Below, piece after piece: positions 58,900-64,000 of a stretch of 64,000 bases of DNA. The notes beneath the pieces are model-generated. The model was not told where the DNA came from. It did not search any database and was given only the letters and a program-made list of their open reading frames with translations. Source of the stretch: Halictus rubicundus (lineage: Eukaryota; Arthropoda; Insecta; Hymenoptera; Halictidae); contig NW_027488909.1 in NCBI RefSeq assembly GCF_050948215.1, positions 62,001 through 126,000 of the forward strand. Reading direction: 5' to 3'. The position numbers and the translations under genes are program-made. Position 1 is the first letter of the stretch; each line of letters begins with the position of its first letter.

Positions 58900-61800
58900 T
58901 ATCCTATCCTCTATCCTATCGTATCCTCTATCCCATCCCATCCTCTATCGTATCCTATCCTCTATCCTATCATATCCTATATCCTATAATATCCTCTATA
59001 ATATCCTATCCTCTATCCTATTCTATCCTCTATCCTATCGTATCCTCTATCCTATCATATCATCTATCCTATCCAATCGTCTATCCTACAATATCCCCTA
59101 TCCTATCCAATCCTCTATCCTATCCTCTATCCTATCCTCTATCCTATCGTCTATCCTATAATATCCAATATCCTATCCAATCCTCTATCCTATCCTCTAT
59201 CCTATCCTATCCTATATCCTATAATATCCTCAATCCTATAAAATCCTCTATCCTACCCTCTATCCTATCCTATCCTCTATTCTATCCTATCGTCTATCCT
59301 ATCCTATCCTCTATCCTCTATCCTATCCTATCCTCTATCCTCTATCCTATCCTATCCTCTATCCTATCCTATCCTCTATCCTATCCTATCCTCTATCCTA
59401 TCATCTATCCTCTATCCTATCCAATCCTCTATCCTATCCTATCGTCTATCCTATCCTCTATCCTATCCTATCCTCTATCCTATCGTATCCTCTATCCCAT
59501 CCCATCCTCTATCGTATCCTATCCTCTATCCTATCATATCCTATATCCTATAATATCCTCTATAATATCCTATCCTCTATCCTATTCTATCCTCTATCCT
59601 ATCGTATCCTCTATCCTATCATATCATCTATCCTATCCAATCGTCTATCCTACAATATCCCCTATCCTATCCAATCCTCTATCCTATCCTCTATCCTATC
59701 CTCTATCCTATCGTCTATCCTATAATATCCAATATCCTATCCAATCCTCTATCCTATCCTCTATCCTATCCTATCCTATATCCTATAATATCCTCAATCC
59801 TATAAAATCCTCTATCCTACCCTCTATCCTATCCTATCCTCTATTCTATCCTATCGTCTATCCTATCCTATCCTCTATCCTCTATCCTATCCTATCCTCT
59901 ATCCTCTATCCTATCCTATCCTCTATCCTATCCTATCCTCTATCCTATCATCTATCCTCTATCCTATCCAATCCTCTATCCTATCCTATCGTCTATCCTA
60001 TCCTCTATCCTATCCTATCCTCCATCCTATCCTATCCTGAATCCTATCCTTTCCTGTATCCTATCCAATCCTGTATCCTATCCTGTCCTCTATCCTATCC
60101 TATCCTCTATCCTATCCTATTCTCTGTCCAATCCTATCCTCTATCCTATCCTATCCTCTATCCTATCCTATCCACTATCCAATCCTATCCTCTATCCTCT
60201 ATCCTATCCTATCCTCTATCCTATTTTATCCTCTATCCTATGCTATCCTCTATCCTATCCTATCCTCTATCCTCTATCCTATCCTATCCTCTATCCTATC
60301 CTATCCTCTATCCTATCATCTATCCTCTATCCTATCCAATCCTCTATCCTATCCTATCGTCTATCCTATCCTCTATCCTATCCTATCCTCTATCCTATCC
60401 TATCCTCTATCCTATCCTATCCTCCATCCTATCCTATCCTGAATCCTATCCTTTCCTGTATCCTATCCAATCCTGTATCCTATCCTGTCCTCTATCCTAT
60501 CCTATCCTCAATCCTATCCTTTCCTGTATCCTATCCAATCCTGTATCCTATCCTGTCCTCTATCCTATCCTATCCTCTATCCTATCCTATTCTCTGTCCA
60601 ATCCTATCCTCTATCCTATCCTATCCTCTATCCTATCCTATCCACTATCCAATCCTATCCTCTATCCTCTATCCTCTATCCTATCCTATCCTCTATCCTA
60701 TCCTATCCTCTATCCTATCCTATCCTCTATCCTATCCTATCCTCTATCCTATCCTATCTTCTATCCTATCCTATCCTCTATCCTATCAAATCCCCTATCC
60801 TATCCTCTATCCTATCCTCTACCCTATCCTCTATCCTATACAATCCTCTATCCTGTCCTATCATCTATCCTATCCTATCCTCTATCCTATCCTATCCTCT
60901 ATCCTATCCTATCCTCTATCCTATCCTATCCTCTATCCTATCCTATCCTCTATCCTATCCTCTATCCTATCCTATCCTATCCTCTATCCTATCCTATCCT
61001 CCATCCTATCCTATCCTCTATCCTATACAATCCTCTATCCTATCCTATCCTCTATCCTATCGTATCCTCTATCCCATCCCATCCTCTATCGTATCCTATC
61101 CTCTATCCTATCATATCCTATATCCTATAATATCCTCTATAATATCCTATCCTCTATCCTATTCTATCCTCTATCCTATCGTATCCTCTATCCTATCATA
61201 TCATCTATCCTATCCAATCGTCTATCCTACAATATCCCCTATCCTATCCAATCCTCTATCCTATCCTCTATCCTATCCTCTATCCTATCGTCTATCCTAT
61301 AATATCCAATATCCTATCCAATCCTCTATCCTATCCTCTATCCTATCCTATCCTATATCCTATAATATCCTCAATCCTATAAAATCCTCTATCCTACCCT
61401 CTATCCTATCCTATCCTCTATTCTATCCTATCGTCTATCCTATCCTATCCTCTATCCTCTATCCTATCCTATCCTCTATCCTCTATCCTATCCTATCCTC
61501 TATCCTATCCTATCCTCTATCCTATCATCTATCCTCTATCCTATCCAATCCTCTATCCTATCCTATCGTCTATCCTATCCTCTATCCTATCCTATCCTCT
61601 ATCCTATCCTATCCTCTATCCTATCCTATCCTCCATCCTATCCTATCCTGAATCCTATCCTTTCCTGTATCCTATCCAATCCTGTATCCTATCCTGTCCT
61701 CTATCCTATCCTATCCTCTATCCTATCCTATTCTCTGTCCAATCCTATCCTCTATCCTATCCTATCCTCTATCCTATCCTATCCACTATCCAATCCTATC

Positions 61801-62300
61801 CTCTATCCTCTATCCTATCCTATCCTCTATCCTATGCTATCCTCTATCCTATCCTATCCTCTATCCTATCCTATCTTCTATCCTATCCTATCCTCTATCC
61901 TATCAAATCCCCTATTCTATCCTCTATCCTATCCTCTACCCTATCCTCTATCCTGTCCTATCATCTATCCTATCCTATCCTCTATCCTATCCTATCCTCT
62001 ATCCTATCCTATCCTCTATCCTATCCTATCCTCTATCCTATCCTCTATCCTATCCTATCCTATCCTCTATCCTATCCTATCCTCCATCCTATCCTATCCT
62101 CTATCCTATACAATCCTCTATCCTATCCTATCCTCTATCCTATCGTATCCTCTATCCCATCACATCCTCTATCGTATCCTATCCTCTATCGTATCATATC
62201 CTATATCCTATAATATCCTCTATAATATCCTATCCTCTATCCTATTCTATCCTCTATCCTATCGTATCCTCTATCCTATCATATCATCTATCCTATCCTA
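58900..62300 (+). repeat. Diverged satellite with 0.56, 1.58 and 1.08-kb higher-order copies
   Basis: The marker GTATCCTCTATCCCATC occurs at 58921, 59485, 61062 and 62145. It is followed by TATCATATCC, TATAATATCCTCTATAATATCC-like variants and, in most copies, TATCCAATCGTC and ACAATATCCCC. Spacings are 564, 1577 and 1083 bp. These variants resemble those in 1-1.9 kb and 9.8-17 kb more than those of the homogeneous centre. Confidence 0.7.
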
Positions 62301-64000
62301 TCCTCTATCCTATCCTATCCTCTATCCTATCCTATCCTCTATCCTCTATCCTATCCTATCCTCTATCCTCTATCCTATCCTATCCTCTGTCCTATCCTAT
62401 CGTCTATCCTATCCTCTATCCTATCCTATCCTCTATCCTATCATCTATCCTCTATCCTATCCAATCCTCTATCCTATCCTATCGTCTATCCTATCCTCTA
62501 TCCTATCCTATCCTCTATCCTATCCTATCCTCTATCCTATCCTATCCTCCATCCTATCAAATCCCCTACCCTATTCTCTGTCCAATCCTATCCTCTATCC
62601 TATCCTATCCTCTATCCTATCCTATCCACTAACCAATCCTATCCTCTATCCTCTATCCTATCCTATCCTCTATCCTATCCTATCCTCTATCCTGTCGTAT
62701 CCTCTGTCCTATCCTATCCTCTATCCTGTCGTATCGTCTGTCCTATCCTATCCTCTATCCTATCCTCTATCCTATCCTCTATCCTATCCTCTACCCTATC
62801 CTCTATCCTATCCTATCCTCTATCCTATACAATCCTCTATCCTATACAATCCTCTATCCATTCATATCCTCTATCGTATCCTATCCTCTATCCTATCATA
62901 TCCTATATCCTGTAATATCCTCAATCCTATCCAATCCTCTATCCTACCCTCTATCCTATCCTCTATCATATCCTATCCTCAATCCTATCCCCTATCCTAC
63001 CCTATCCTCTATCCTGTCGTATCCTCTGTCCTATCCTATCCTCTATCCTGTCGTATCGTCTGTCCTATCCTATCCTCTATCCTATCCTCTATCCTATCCT
63101 CTATCCTATCCTCTACCCTATCGTCTATCCTATAATATCCAATATCCTATCTAATCCTCTATCCTATCCTCTATCCTATCCTATCCTCTATCCTATTCTA
63201 TCCTCTACCCTATGCTATCCTCTATCCTATACAATCCTCTATCCTATCCTATCCTCTATCCTATACAATCCTCTATTCTATCCTATCCTCTATCCTGTCG
63301 TATCCTCTGTCCTATCCTATCCTCTATCCTATCCTCTATCCTATCCTCTCTGCTATCATATATCCTATCCTATCCTCAATGCTATCCTGTATCCTATCCA
63401 CGTCTCTATCCTATCTTATCCTCTATCCTATCGTATCCTCTTTCCTATCCCATCCTCAAACGTATTCTATACTCTATTCTATCCTATCCTATATCCTAAC
63501 ATATCCTCAATCCTATCCAATCCTCTATCCTATCCTATCCTATTCTCTATCCTACACAATCCTCTAACCTATCCTATCCTCTATCCTATCCTATCCTCTA
63601 TCCTATCCTATCCACTCTCCTATCCTCTATCGTATCCTCTATCCTATCCTATCCTCTATCCTATCCTATCGTCTATCCTATAATATCCTCTATCCTATCC
63701 TATCCTCTATCCTGTCCTATCCTCTATCCTATACAATCCTCTATCCTATCCTATCCTATCCTCTATCCTGTCGTATCCTCTGTCCTATCCTATCCTCTAT
63801 CCTATCCTATCCTCTATCCTATAAAATCCTCTACCCTATCCAATACTCTATCCTATCGTATCCTCTATCCTATCACATCCTCTATCCTATCCTATCGTCT
63901 ATCCTACAATATCCCCTATCCTATCCAATCCTCTATTCTATCCTCTAACCTATCCTCTATCCTATCCTCTATCCTATCGTCTATCCTATAATATCCAATA

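Larger units (their letters stand above)
24117..64000 (+). repeat. Main (TATCC)3TC satellite array
   Basis: Almost 40 kb of uninterrupted satellite in one orientation up to the window end. The unit is TATCCTATCCTATCCTC (17 bp). Perfect runs exist, for example about 33,920-34,320 (some 23 units) and about 39,190-39,530. Two variant cassettes recur throughout: one containing TATCAAATCCCC, often followed by CTCTGTCC, and one containing TCAATCCTATCCTTTCCTG then CCTGTATCC and CCTGTCCTCTA. The unit has no stop codon in any plus-strand frame, and on the minus strand every unit has TAG. This explains the giant plus-only frames, none of which is a gene. No transposon, gene or RNA gene is seen in this stretch. 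Confidence 0.98.

Noticed and set aside
24117..64000. Long plus-strand open frames (for example 30263-39115, 43579-50610, 54689-59161) as genes
   Set aside because: They encode only the 17-residue translation of the satellite, exist because the unit has no stop codon, and overlap each other in several frames.
24117..64000. CRISPR array
   Set aside because: The repeats are contiguous and carry no unique spacers; there are no cas genes, and the context is eukaryotic.
24117..64000. Canonical TTAGG telomere
   Set aside because: The pentamer is ATAGG/CCTAT, not TTAGG/CCTAA; only a resemblance can be claimed.
24117..64000. Dense GATA-factor binding sites
   Set aside because: The minus strand reads GGATAGG, which lacks the A/T before GATA in the usual WGATAR consensus.

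Overview
The window looks like eukaryotic heterochromatin, most probably from an arthropod and plausibly an insect. Roughly 50 kb of the 64 kb is one simple satellite on a fixed strand. The only genes are retrotransposon genes of two animal groups, BEL/Pao (LTR) and the R1 clade (non-LTR; best known from arthropods). I see no host gene, tRNA gene or rRNA gene. A hymenopteran host is only a guess from the general look of the elements.

Layout. 1-1894: diverged satellite. 1895-8337: a complete-length but broken BEL/Pao element on the minus strand, with two 447-449 bp LTRs about 1% apart, a CTATC target duplication, a tRNA-Tyr-type primer site, a gag-protease frame and a broken pol. 8338-8401: a remnant of satellite. 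8402-9772: a non-satellite insert with TG...CA ends, an 8-bp terminal inverted repeat and a probable 4-bp duplication, best read as a solo LTR; it holds 203-bp tandem repeats. 9773-18262: diverged satellite with internal duplications. 18263-24116: an apparently intact R1-clade non-LTR element on the minus strand (poly-A tail, ORF2 with endonuclease and reverse transcriptase, ORF1 Gag with three zinc knuckles). 24117-64000: about 40 kb of uninterrupted satellite, more homogeneous in the middle, organised into 5.3-5.7 kb and 0.8-0.9 kb higher-order copies, and diverged again after about 57 kb.

The satellite unit is 17 bp, three TATCC plus TC. Read on the G-rich (minus) strand the core is ATAGG, one base from the ancestral insect telomere repeat TTAGG. 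The R1-clade element sits inside one TATCC without disturbing the 17-bp register. This recalls TRAS/SART elements in TTAGG arrays or Waldo/Mino elements in simple repeats, and it is the most interesting hypothesis in the window: a satellite-targeting, possibly telomere-type, retrotransposon in a telomere-like array.

The 17-bp unit contains no stop codon in any of the three plus-strand frames, so very long SYPLSYPILYPI-type reading frames (up to 2950 residues) run through the array. These are artefacts of the repeat and are not annotated as genes.
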